This document shows, one piece after another, positions 18,962 to 26,968 of a DNA stretch of 64,000 nt. Below the pieces are notes generated by a model. It did not search any database, had not been told where the DNA came from, and worked only from the letters and a program-made list of their open reading frames with translations. Origin of the DNA: Xylanibacter oryzae DSM 17970 (GTDB lineage: Bacteria > Bacteroidota > Bacteroidia > Bacteroidales > Bacteroidaceae). Each line of letters opens with the position of its first letter. The first letter of the stretch is position 1. A program made the translations under genes and the position numbers. The stretch lies in contig NZ_KK073873.1 in the NCBI RefSeq assembly GCF_000585355.1, positions 1,576,703-1,640,702 of the forward strand. Direction: 5' to 3'.

Positions 18962-19939
18962 ATGAATACACAAACGATGAAATCATATGTTATCGGTCTT
19001 GACCTCGGTGGCACCAATTCAGTATTTGGTGTTGTTGACAGCCGTGGAGATATTAAGGCTACTACTGCTATCAAGACACAGGGATTTGATAACGTTGAAG
19101 ATTATGTAGATGCATCTGTAGAAGCTCTTCAAATTATTATAGATCAAGTTGGTGGCATAGACAAAATAAAAGCTATGGGTATAGGTGCTCCAAACGGAAA
19201 CTTCTATAAGGGAACCATTGAGCATGCTCCTAACATTGTTTGGGGAAAAGGTATTGTACCTTTGGCTGAAATGTTCAGCAAACGCCTCAACAATATTCCT
19301 GTTGCACTGACTAATGATGCTAATGCTGCAGCTATCGGTGAAAAAATTTATGGAGTAGCGCGCGGCATGAAGAATTTCATTGTAATCACTCTTGGTACAG
19401 GTGTTGGTTCAGGAATTGTTGTAAACGACCAATTAGTTTATGGAAGTGACGGATTTGCCGGTGAACTTGGCCACGTAATAATGCGCCGTGAAAATGGAAG
19501 AAAATGCGGATGTGGACGCACCGGATGTCTTGAGACATATTGTTCGGCTACAGGTGTTGCCAGAACTGCACGTGAAATGCTACAGACAACAGATGAGCCA
19601 TCTCTTCTTCGAGAAATAAAAGCAGAAGACATAACATCTCTTTCAGTTTCATTAGCTGCAGAAAAAGGAGATAAATTGGCTCTAAAAATATATAAATTCA
19701 CTGGTGACATGCTTGGCGAAGCTTGTGCAGACTTTGCGGCATTCTCTAGTCCTGAGGCATTTATTTTCTTTGGCGGACTGACAAAGGCCGGTGATTTGAT
19801 TATGAAACCAATAAAAGAATCATACGAAAAACATGTCATGAGTACTTTTAAGGGTAAAGCTCAATTTTTAGTTAGTGGTCTTGATGGAAGTAGCGCTGCA
19901 ATATTGGGTGCTAGCGCTGTTGGCTGGGATATACAATAA
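18962..19939 (+). CDS. ROK-family glucokinase
   Basis: A 325-residue sugar kinase of the ROK family, probably glucokinase feeding glycolysis. Motifs: ATP-binding GLDLGGTNSVFGVVD, LTNDANAAAIGE with the catalytic Asp, ITLGTGVGSGIV, and the ROK zinc site CGCGRTGCLE. There is no N-terminal DNA-binding domain, so it is a kinase and not a NagC-type repressor. Glucose is the usual substrate in Bacteroidetes, though N-acetylmannosamine kinase is a possible alternative. Confidence 0.9.
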   Translation: MNTQTMKSYVIGLDLGGTNSVFGVVDSRGDIKATTAIKTQGFDNVEDYVDASVEALQIIIDQVGGIDKIKAMGIGAPNGNFYKGTIEHAPNIVWGKGIVPLAEMFSKRLNNIPVALTNDANAAAIGEKIYGVARGMKNFIVITLGTGVGSGIVVNDQLVYGSDGFAGELGHVIMRRENGRKCGCGRTGCLETYCSATGVARTAREMLQTTDEPSLLREIKAEDITSLSVSLAAEKGDKLALKIYKFTGDMLGEACADFAAFSSPEAFIFFGGLTKAGDLIMKPIKESYEKHVMSTFKGKAQFLVSGLDGSSAAILGASAVGWDIQ

Positions 19940-19954
19940 TTATATATATTATAG

Positions 19955-20000
19955 AAAACAAGAAAGCATCACCAATTTTATGGTGGTGCTTTCTTGTTTT
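19955..20000 (+). terminator. Terminator after the ROK kinase gene
   Basis: A 20-bp stem, AAAACAAGAAAGCATCACCA (19955-19974) with TGGTGGTGCTTTCTTGTTTT (19981-20000), one G-U wobble and a 6-nt loop, ending in a T-rich tail. Confidence 0.88.
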
Positions 20001-20116
20001 ATTGATACAATGTGGGCTAATAATAATGACCGAATATTTTTTACAATATATCTTCATTGTTATTTTTATGCCACAAGTAATTCTTCAAAATATTTTGCAG
20101 TTTCAATAAAAGATAT

Positions 20117-20124
20117 TATCTTTG
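20117..20124 (+). promoter_or_regulatory. -7 promoter box in front of the cobalamin riboswitch
   Basis: TATCTTTG followed by CA. Predicted transcription start near 20129, just ahead of the conserved riboswitch core. Confidence 0.6.
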
Positions 20125-20130
20125 CATTGA

Positions 20131-20285
20131 TTAAGGCTCGCCTAATACGCGATTAAATGGGAAAGGAGTGAAAATCCCCTACTGTCCCGCAGCTGTAAGT
20201 TCCTTTATTATCTTTAACGCTAGTCCACTGTCTATATGGCGGGAAGGGGTTTAGAGATGGAACGAAGTCAGAAGACCTACCTTAT
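20131..20285 (+). ncRNA. Cobalamin (B12) riboswitch
   Basis: The conserved core is easy to read: GGGAAAGGAGTGAAAATCCC, then TACTGTCCCGCAGCTGTAAG, a middle variable arm, and the 3' B12 box AGTCAGAAGACCTACC ending near 20283. The order and spacing fit adenosyl- or methylcobalamin riboswitches. In Bacteroidales these normally precede TonB-dependent B12 receptor or cobamide genes. Here no gene follows on the plus strand: a terminator comes at 20445-20476 and then an opposite-strand gene. Confidence 0.9.
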
Positions 20286-20379
20286 GTATATGCAAGCTGA
20301 GACGTCTCGATGAAAGGCTGATTTAGCAATTATAAATTTAGGTTTTTAGATATTCATATGATTCGGGCAGTCATATTTT

Positions 20380-20387
20380 TATCTTTG
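20380..20387 (+). promoter_or_regulatory. Second -7 box after the riboswitch
   Basis: TATCTTTG followed by CATATCG. Nothing coding follows; transcription from here would reach the terminator at 20445-20476, giving a transcript of roughly 85-90 nt. Confidence 0.35.
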
Positions 20388-20444
20388 CATATCGTATCAA
20401 TAAAAGTGATAACGACGTGTATTGTTATATAAGTTTATTTAGTT

Positions 20445-20476
20445 AACAGGGTGTATCCGTGAGGACGCACCCTGTT
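20445..20476 (+). terminator. Terminator downstream of the riboswitch
   Basis: AACAGGGTG (20445-20453) pairs with CACCCTGTT (20468-20476), with an inner TCC/GGA stem and GTGA loop, followed by GTTTTATTA on the plus strand. It may also serve the convergent lipoprotein gene. Confidence 0.75.
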
Positions 20477-20503
20477 GTTTTATTATCATATGCATTAAGA
20501 TAT

Positions 20504-21064
20504 CTACTCTAGTATATACTCCCAGACTTCTTTCATTCCTATAAAACCGAGATACTTAACAGTAGGACCATGCACATATAATTTTCTATTATAATTAGCT
20601 GGGTTATCTACCAAATTAATTTCTCTTTTCAAATATATACTACCGGAAAGACACACTGACATTATTTTACGGATATCAGTTTCGCCTTTTTTATCGGCAA
20701 TTAATACAGATTGTGTATGCGTAAATGGACTTGTGAACTCAGCATACGAAGAACTTTTAGTGCAATCTCCTACGATATAGCCCTTTACTCCCAACATCCA
20801 TCCGGTACCTTTCTCTATTGCTAAAGACACGCTACAATTATCATTTTTATTATTTACAGGCAGTGTATCTTTTGGCAATGTATTTATGACACTGTCTTTA
20901 TCTTTAGTGGCGCTATCAACTTTTGGCAGATTATTATCTTCCGCATCCGATGGTTCTACGGGTTCTGTTTGCTGTTTATCATCTGCATTATTTTCTACAA
21001 CATATCCTTTTTCACAAGATGCAAACGTTAATAATACCAGAAATACGTAAATTAGTTTTCTCAT
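20504..21064 (-). CDS. Small lipoprotein of unknown function
   Basis: A 186-residue lipoprotein from the ATG at 21064: MRKLIYVFLVLLTFASCEKG has a clear lipobox with Cys17. An acidic, Pro/Asp-rich linker (~20-75) leads to a C-terminal domain of ~110 residues (SVSLAIEKGTGWMLGVKGYI) that I associate with the DUF6359-like OB-fold region of Bacteroidetes lipoproteins, with low certainty. A longer start at 21097 would lie upstream of the -7 box at 21086-21093 and is rejected. It stands alone between the riboswitch and the pectinase gene. Confidence 0.65.
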   Translation of the reverse strand: MRKLIYVFLVLLTFASCEKGYVVENNADDKQQTEPVEPSDAEDNNLPKVDSATKDKDSVINTLPKDTLPVNNKNDNCSVSLAIEKGTGWMLGVKGYIVGDCTKSSSYAEFTSPFTHTQSVLIADKKGETDIRKIMSVCLSGSIYLKREINLVDNPANYNRKLYVHGPTVKYLGFIGMKEVWEYILE

Positions 21065-21085
21065 AATATATTTTAAAACTGAGAA

Positions 21086-21093
21086 CAAAGTTA
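21086..21093 (-). promoter_or_regulatory. -7 promoter box for the small lipoprotein gene
   Basis: CAAAGTTA on the plus strand is TAACTTTG on the minus strand, 21 nt upstream of the ATG at 21064. Confidence 0.65.
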
Positions 21094-21210
21094 ACACTTT
21101 TTATCGACAAAAATATACAATATGATCAAAGAAACATACAATTATACCATTTTTCATGATTTTTAATAGATTTCAGACGTTTTTTAATAGCAACTTATAA
21201 TATATAATAT

Positions 21211-21218
21211 TAAATTTG
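21211..21218 (+). promoter_or_regulatory. -7 promoter box for the GH28-GH105 gene
   Basis: TAAATTTG followed by CA, 36 nt before the ATG at 21255. It overlaps the longer start at 21216, so that start is not used. Confidence 0.6.
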
Positions 21219-21254
21219 CAAACTGAATTCTATATAATAACAAATCAAAAAAGT

Positions 21255-23786
21255 ATGAAACATCTATTTACACTAATGCTAGCTATGTTGTTACCCACTA
21301 TGGCAATGTCGTCAGCGTGGGAAACAAAGTACAAAGAAATTGAACATGCTATTAAGCAACCTACATTCCCAGACAAAGTTTTTAATATTACTAAATTCGG
21401 AGCCAACTGCAAATATAAGGCAGTAATCAACCAGAAGGCCATCAATGCAGCCATCACAGCATGTAACAAAGCTGGCGGAGGAAAGGTTTTGGTACCTGAA
21501 GGGACTTGGAAAACAGGAGCTTTAACTCTTAAGAGTAATGTCAACCTGGTTGTAAGCAAAGGGGCTACTCTACTTTTTGCATTCGATCCGAGTCTTTACC
21601 CTATTGTACCAACCAGATGGGAAGGTTTGGACTGCTGGAATTTATCACCATTAATTTACGCATACAATGCTAAAAATATTGCTATTACAGGTGGTGGTGT
21701 AATAGATGGTAACGGCACTAACGACACATGGTGGAAATGGTGTGGAGCTGCTCGTTTTGGATGGACAGAAGGTACTATAAGTCAGAAAAACGGAAGTAGA
21801 GCTCGTCTTCAAAAAATGTCTGAAGACGGTTTGGAAATGAACAAAAGACAGTTCGGTGCCAAAGATGGTTTGAGACCTCAATTGATAAACCTAAACAAAT
21901 GCGAAAATATTCTTATTGAAAACGTAACATTATTACGTTCTCCTTTCTGGGTTATTCATCCATTACTGAGCAAAAATATAACAGTAAGAGATGTACACAT
22001 TTGGAACGAAGGTCCTAACGGTGATGGTTGTGATCCTGAATCTTGCGAGAACGTACTTATTGAGAATTGTACTTTCCATACTGGAGACGACTGTATTGCC
22101 ATTAAGAGTGGTAGAAATGCAGATGGGCGAATATGGAATATACCGAGTAAGAATATGATAATACGCGGATGTAAGATGGAAGACGGCCATGGTGGTCTAG
22201 TTGTAGGTTCTGAAATTACTGGCGGATGCAATAATGTATTTGTTGAAAACTGCGAAATGGACAGCCCTAACCTTGAGCGTGTAATAAGACTCAAAACGAA
22301 TTCTTGCCGCGGCGGAATAATAGAAGACATTTATGCACGAAATATTAAAGTAGGTCAATGTAAAGAGGCTGTGTTGAAAATAAACCTTGACTACGAACAC
22401 AATGAAAGATGCTGCCGTGGTTTCAATCCAATAGTAAGAAACGTATATGTAGATAATGTAACATGTCAGAAAAGCAAATACGGAGTAATGATTGTAGCTC
22501 TCGATACAGTTACTAATGTTTATAACATAAATGTAAACAACTGCAGATGGAACGGAGTAGAATCTGGTGGAAATTATGAAAAGGGAAATACTAAGGATAT
22601 CAATTACAATAACCTCTTCATAAATGGAAGTCTGGTTCTAAAAAAAAAGCCTTATAAAGACTACAGCGAATGGATGTCTTTTTCAGAAATGAAACGCTCT
22701 GAGCATCCATATCTCCTGGATTTTGCAAAGACTCCAAAATGGAGTTATGTCATGGGCATAGAAATGGAGTCAATGCTTGACACCTATTTAGCACATAAAG
22801 ATAAAAAGATATTAGATTATCTTAAGGAATACACAGACACTATGATAGATGCCAAAGGCAATATACGTAGTTATAAAATGTCTGATTTCAATTTAGATCA
22901 GATACGAACAGGACGGTTTGTGCTTAGAATGAACCAGATGTTCCCTCAAAAGAAAAATCTAATAGCAATCAAGACTCTATTCAAGCAACTTGAAAATCAG
23001 CCAAGGACAAACGAAGGTGTATGGTGGCATAAGAAGATTTATGCTAATCAGGTATGGTTGGATGGAATCTATATGGGACTGCCTTTCTATACTTTATATG
23101 CTTCTGACCTTAATAAGAATACAAATAAGGTCTATAATGATGCTGTTACTCAACTTATGAAAACATCGGAAAAAACATACGATGAGAAAACTGGCTTGTG
23201 GAAACACGCATGGGATGAAACTCACTCAATGTTCTGGGCTAATCACGAGACTGGATTATCTCAGCATACATGGGGACGTGCTCAAGGATGGATGACAATG
23301 GCTATGATAGAAATGCTTGATGCACTTCCTCAGAATTATGCTCGTAGGGGTGAAGTAATTGACCTTTTAAATAAGGTTTTATCTTCTGTTATAAAATATC
23401 AGGATAAGAACACTGGGCTATGGCATCAAGTAATGGATGTTAATGATAAAGATGGAAATTACCTGGAAGCTACTTGTTCTTCTATGTTCGCCTATTCACT
23501 GCTCAAAGGATATCGGTTGGGGTATCTTAAAGACTCAAAATTTCTTGAAGCCGGTAAGAAAGCATACAATGGCATATTAGATAATTTGATAAAGGTTAAT
23601 GCAGACTCAACCATTTCACTGACAAATTGCTGTTCGGTAGCAGGATTAGGACCTGATAGCAATCCAAAACGTGACGGTTCATTTGAATATTATATCAGTG
23701 AACCAATACGCGATAATGATGCAAAGGGAGTTGGACCTTTTATTTGGGCTTCGCTCGAAATGGAAAGATTGAACAACAATAATTAA
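21255..23786 (+). CDS. GH28 polygalacturonase fused to GH105 unsaturated uronyl hydrolase
   Basis: An 843-residue secreted enzyme (signal peptide MKHLFTLMLAMLLPTMAMSS). Residues ~25-460 are a GH28 beta-helix with its catalytic landmarks: NGDGCD in place of NTDG-D, TGDDCIAIKSG, DGHGG and RVIRLK. Residues ~495-840 are a GH105 (alpha/alpha)6 domain with NQVWLDGIYMG and HTWGRAQGW. GH28 cuts galacturonan or rhamnogalacturonan, and GH105 removes the unsaturated uronic acid left by pectate lyases, so one protein could do two steps of pectin breakdown. No SusCD pair or other pectin genes are adjacent. Confidence 0.92.
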   Translation: MKHLFTLMLAMLLPTMAMSSAWETKYKEIEHAIKQPTFPDKVFNITKFGANCKYKAVINQKAINAAITACNKAGGGKVLVPEGTWKTGALTLKSNVNLVVSKGATLLFAFDPSLYPIVPTRWEGLDCWNLSPLIYAYNAKNIAITGGGVIDGNGTNDTWWKWCGAARFGWTEGTISQKNGSRARLQKMSEDGLEMNKRQFGAKDGLRPQLINLNKCENILIENVTLLRSPFWVIHPLLSKNITVRDVHIWNEGPNGDGCDPESCENVLIENCTFHTGDDCIAIKSGRNADGRIWNIPSKNMIIRGCKMEDGHGGLVVGSEITGGCNNVFVENCEMDSPNLERVIRLKTNSCRGGIIEDIYARNIKVGQCKEAVLKINLDYEHNERCCRGFNPIVRNVYVDNVTCQKSKYGVMIVALDTVTNVYNINVNNCRWNGVESGGNYEKGNTKDINYNNLFINGSLVLKKKPYKDYSEWMSFSEMKRSEHPYLLDFAKTPKWSYVMGIEMESMLDTYLAHKDKKILDYLKEYTDTMIDAKGNIRSYKMSDFNLDQIRTGRFVLRMNQMFPQKKNLIAIKTLFKQLENQPRTNEGVWWHKKIYANQVWLDGIYMGLPFYTLYASDLNKNTNKVYNDAVTQLMKTSEKTYDEKTGLWKHAWDETHSMFWANHETGLSQHTWGRAQGWMTMAMIEMLDALPQNYARRGEVIDLLNKVLSSVIKYQDKNTGLWHQVMDVNDKDGNYLEATCSSMFAYSLLKGYRLGYLKDSKFLEAGKKAYNGILDNLIKVNADSTISLTNCCSVAGLGPDSNPKRDGSFEYYISEPIRDNDAKGVGPFIWASLEMERLNNNN

Positions 23787-23833
23787 AAAAAACTTTGTGG
23801 TAATTAAGATTCTAAATCTTGATTCAGTAATTT

Positions 23834-24142
23834 ATTTCATAAAAAAACGCCACAATACCACTTGCCTAGTGTTTATGGACATTCTGGCGCTTATGAAATG
23901 TCACTAAACGTCACTGAAATACCACTAATAAAACAAAAAGCTATGCTCCTACTCTATAGGAGCATAGCTTTTGTTATGTAAGAACTATGCATTCACCTTT
24001 AAAAAGCTATGCAACTAAAGACTAAAAGCATAGCTTTTAAATAAGCGTGGTATTTCAGTGACGTTTAGTGGCATTGATGCCGACGGAAGCAATCCATTAT
24101 CGCATTGAAATACAACAACTTAAGAGACATAGTGGTATTGTG
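23834..24142. repeat. Nested palindromic noncoding element
   Basis: About 310 nt between two convergent genes, made almost wholly of inverted repeats. The outer 12-bp pair is CACAATACCACT / AGTGGTATTGTG (23851-23862, 24131-24142). A perfect 24-bp pair lies at 23902-23925 and 24047-24070. Inside these are two hairpins that share the arm AAAAGCTATGC (23936-23972 and 24002-24038). A further stem joins ATTTCATAA..CGCCA with TGGCG..TTATGAAAT (23834-23852, 23885-23899). No ORF. It resembles a miniature mobile or REP-type element more than a simple terminator. Confidence 0.7.
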
Positions 24143-24156
24143 ACATTTTATTTTAT

Positions 24157-25671
24157 TTATTTTGCTGGATTTTCATCCTTATTAGACTTTTTAGTATCGT
24201 CTTGCGTTTTTTCAGGCTTTACATTAACTGCTACAGTCTTATTTGCCTTTTTCTTTTTAGCAGCCTCTTTATTTTGTTTTACAGTTTTTTCTTCAGTAAA
24301 TATAACTTTATCAATGTTTTTTAATTCTGCAGTTTTAGATTTTTCCATTTTTGCCTTAAGTTTATCTTCAGCATCCTGCATTTTCTCCAGTTTAGTCTGC
24401 AAACGTGTTATTTCTTTATTTTTCATTTCAATCTCGTCACCTTGATTCTTGATTGTAGTAAGCAGACTATTCAATTCATCATCGTCAATATCATCCGGAT
24501 ATAGACTATTCACACGGTTTATAAAATCGCCTAGTACATTCATGTAATTTGTGAATGCATCAAAAGAGCTACTGTATATGCCACGATCCAAACTAATGCT
24601 TGAAGGTTTAGTAGTCATAAAACGAAAGTTATTGCTTGCCTGTAGATAATCCCAGTCTTGGTTAATACGAGGGTCATTACATATGCGAACACGGTCTGCT
24701 ACACTATAAAGCTTGCTGAAAGCCTCACTTTGCATCGGATTACCAAGCCAGCTACTTACATCTCTTTCTTCATCTACCCACGATAAAGTATCAGGAACAT
24801 CTATATTTCCTACACTTTCAATGTTTGAACAAATTTCAGATGGAGTTGAAAATGTTATACCTTTGGCTTTGGCACAAACAGGTAAAGCTTTTATAAACTC
24901 CAGAATATTACTAGACAACGGTTGGGCTATGCCTAAGGCGGTAAGTTCCATAAAGATGTTTATGATTTGTTCATCTTCTGGCATTGCTGCTATTCTATTG
25001 ATATAATTGTCTGCGAAAAGAGGATATCCATCCCATTCTCTATTATTAAAGCGCAAGCAGATATCATCGCTTAAATTAATATCACGTAGTAATAGTTTAA
25101 GATTAGGAGATTCTGCACAATTATAGACATAATGTGGCGATTTCCAACCCAATACATGTTTTGCGCCCTCTGTAAGCATTCCTTTGAATCCCATATGTGC
25201 AACCTGTACACCAATTTCATCACTGTAAATTAGAGAAGAGTTGCGTAGAACAGTAGGTTTTTTACCGAAATACTCTTTTATTTTTTCACTCTGTCTCTTC
25301 ACTTCAGAAGTGAAACACTCATCATTTATGAGTGAAGATAATCCATGAGAATAAGGTTCCGCAAGAAATTCCACACATCCGGTTTCATTTAATTCCTGCA
25401 ATTTTTCCAATACCTGAGGCGCATGAAGTTCCAGTTGTTCTATTCCAACTCCTGAAAGTGAAAAGGCAACCTTAAAGTATTTTCCATTAGCCTTAATCAT
25501 TTCCATAAATGTATTAAGCGCAGGCATATATGAGCGTTCGGCTATATCACAGATGTTACGCTCATTTTCATAATCATCATAATAATAGTGGTCGGTACCG
25601 ATATCGAAGAAACGATATCTCTTGAGATGTATAATCTGATGAATCTCAAAATACAGGCAAATCGTTTTCAT
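24157..25671 (-). CDS. GH57-family alpha-glucan enzyme with coiled-coil tail
   Basis: A 504-residue cytoplasmic GH57 protein. The N-terminal barrel starts MKTICLYFEIHQIIHL with the conserved H-Q pattern, and FLAEPYSHGL matches the region holding the catalytic Glu. Residues ~420-504 form a charged coiled coil and a Lys/Ala-rich tail not needed for catalysis. Third gene of a glycogen operon after a debranching enzyme and a GT4 glycosyltransferase, so a role in glycogen or maltodextrin turnover is likely. The exact activity (amylase, glucanotransferase or branching) is not decided. Confidence 0.85.
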   Translation of the reverse strand: MKTICLYFEIHQIIHLKRYRFFDIGTDHYYYDDYENERNICDIAERSYMPALNTFMEMIKANGKYFKVAFSLSGVGIEQLELHAPQVLEKLQELNETGCVEFLAEPYSHGLSSLINDECFTSEVKRQSEKIKEYFGKKPTVLRNSSLIYSDEIGVQVAHMGFKGMLTEGAKHVLGWKSPHYVYNCAESPNLKLLLRDINLSDDICLRFNNREWDGYPLFADNYINRIAAMPEDEQIINIFMELTALGIAQPLSSNILEFIKALPVCAKAKGITFSTPSEICSNIESVGNIDVPDTLSWVDEERDVSSWLGNPMQSEAFSKLYSVADRVRICNDPRINQDWDYLQASNNFRFMTTKPSSISLDRGIYSSSFDAFTNYMNVLGDFINRVNSLYPDDIDDDELNSLLTTIKNQGDEIEMKNKEITRLQTKLEKMQDAEDKLKAKMEKSKTAELKNIDKVIFTEEKTVKQNKEAAKKKKANKTVAVNVKPEKTQDDTKKSNKDENPAK

Positions 25672-25690
25672 GTTATTTCGTTTTTATTAT

Positions 25691-26956
25691 TTACTTTTTT
25701 ATTATTTGGTCATAAAGCTGACGTATCCATAGTCCAACTTTCTCCCATGTTATCTGGTTTACTTCATTCTGACCTTCTTCTTTAAGATAATTGAACAGGC
25801 TTTCATTATTACAGATTGAATATATAGCGTCTGCAAGAGCCTGTATGTCCCAATAGTCAACCTTGATGCAGTTGTCAAGTATCTCAGCACACCCACTCTG
25901 TTTAGATATTATAGTAGGTGTTCCACATTGCATAGCCTCAAGAGGAGATATCCCGAACGGTTCGCTTACAGAAGGCATAACATATACATCAGAATCTTTT
26001 AAACACTGATACACTTCTTTCCCACGCATAAAACCTGGGAAATGAAAACGATCTGCAATGCCTCGCTCTGCTGCCAAATAAATCATAGCATCCATCATAT
26101 CACCACTGCCAGCCATACAGAAACGTACATTGTGAGTACGATGCAAAACAATATTAGCAGCTTCAACAAAATATTCAGGTCCCTTCTGCATAGTTATACG
26201 CCCTAGGAATGTTACGATCTTATCTTTTTCATGATGGTCAGGACGATTTATATCCTGATATTCTTGCTTAAGTGGATAAACTGCGTTGTGCACTGTAAAG
26301 CACTTTTTAGGGTCTTGATGATATTGGTTAATCACCGTTTGCCGTGTCAGTTCGCTGACACACATTATACAGTCGGCATTATCCATACCATTCTTTTCTA
26401 TAGAATATACAGTAGGATTAACTCTCCCGCGACTACGATCAAAATCAGTAGCATGCACATGTATGCACAATGGCTTACCACTTACCTGCTTTGCGTGTAT
26501 ACCAGCCGGATATGTTAACCAATCGTGGGCATGGATAATATCAAAATCCTGTTGACGAGCTACAACACCTGCAACAATAGAATAATTATTAATCTCTTCA
26601 TGAAGATTATCCGGGTAGCGGCCTGAGAACTCCAGACAACCCAAATCATTGACATTCATATAGTTGAAATCAGCATAAATATTATCACGTAGAGAATAAT
26701 ACTCTCTAGGATCCATAATATTTCCTATTCTACTATTTACATAATCGTAATTAACGTCACGCCAAACTATTGGTACTGCGTTCATCGCTATTATATTCAA
26801 GAAACTTTTGTCCTCATCTCCAAATGGCTTTGGCAGACAAAAAGTTATATCCATGTCACCTTGTTCTGCCAGGCCTTTTGTTATACCATAACTGGCTGTA
26901 CCCAAACCACCAAGAATATGAGGAGGATACTCCCATCCAAACATTAAAACTTTCAT
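25691..26956 (-). CDS. GT4 glycosyltransferase, probable glycogen synthase-like
   Basis: A 421-residue GT-B protein. The N-terminus MKVLMFGWEYPPHILGGLGT resembles glycogen synthases and GT4 enzymes that bind nucleotide sugar through a Gly-rich loop, and the C-terminal lobe has the E-x7-E motif in EPFGISPLEAMQCGTP. Family members add alpha-glucosyl units from ADP- or UDP-glucose. Its place between the debranching enzyme and the GH57 gene supports glycogen synthesis. Shorter than classical GlgA (~480), hence no gene symbol. Confidence 0.85.
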   Translation of the reverse strand: MKVLMFGWEYPPHILGGLGTASYGITKGLAEQGDMDITFCLPKPFGDEDKSFLNIIAMNAVPIVWRDVNYDYVNSRIGNIMDPREYYSLRDNIYADFNYMNVNDLGCLEFSGRYPDNLHEEINNYSIVAGVVARQQDFDIIHAHDWLTYPAGIHAKQVSGKPLCIHVHATDFDRSRGRVNPTVYSIEKNGMDNADCIMCVSELTRQTVINQYHQDPKKCFTVHNAVYPLKQEYQDINRPDHHEKDKIVTFLGRITMQKGPEYFVEAANIVLHRTHNVRFCMAGSGDMMDAMIYLAAERGIADRFHFPGFMRGKEVYQCLKDSDVYVMPSVSEPFGISPLEAMQCGTPTIISKQSGCAEILDNCIKVDYWDIQALADAIYSICNNESLFNYLKEEGQNEVNQITWEKVGLWIRQLYDQIIKK

Positions 26957-26968
26957 ATTATCTCCTCT

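Noticed and set aside
23834..24142. CRISPR array
   Set aside because: Repeats are inverted and nested, not direct with regular spacers.
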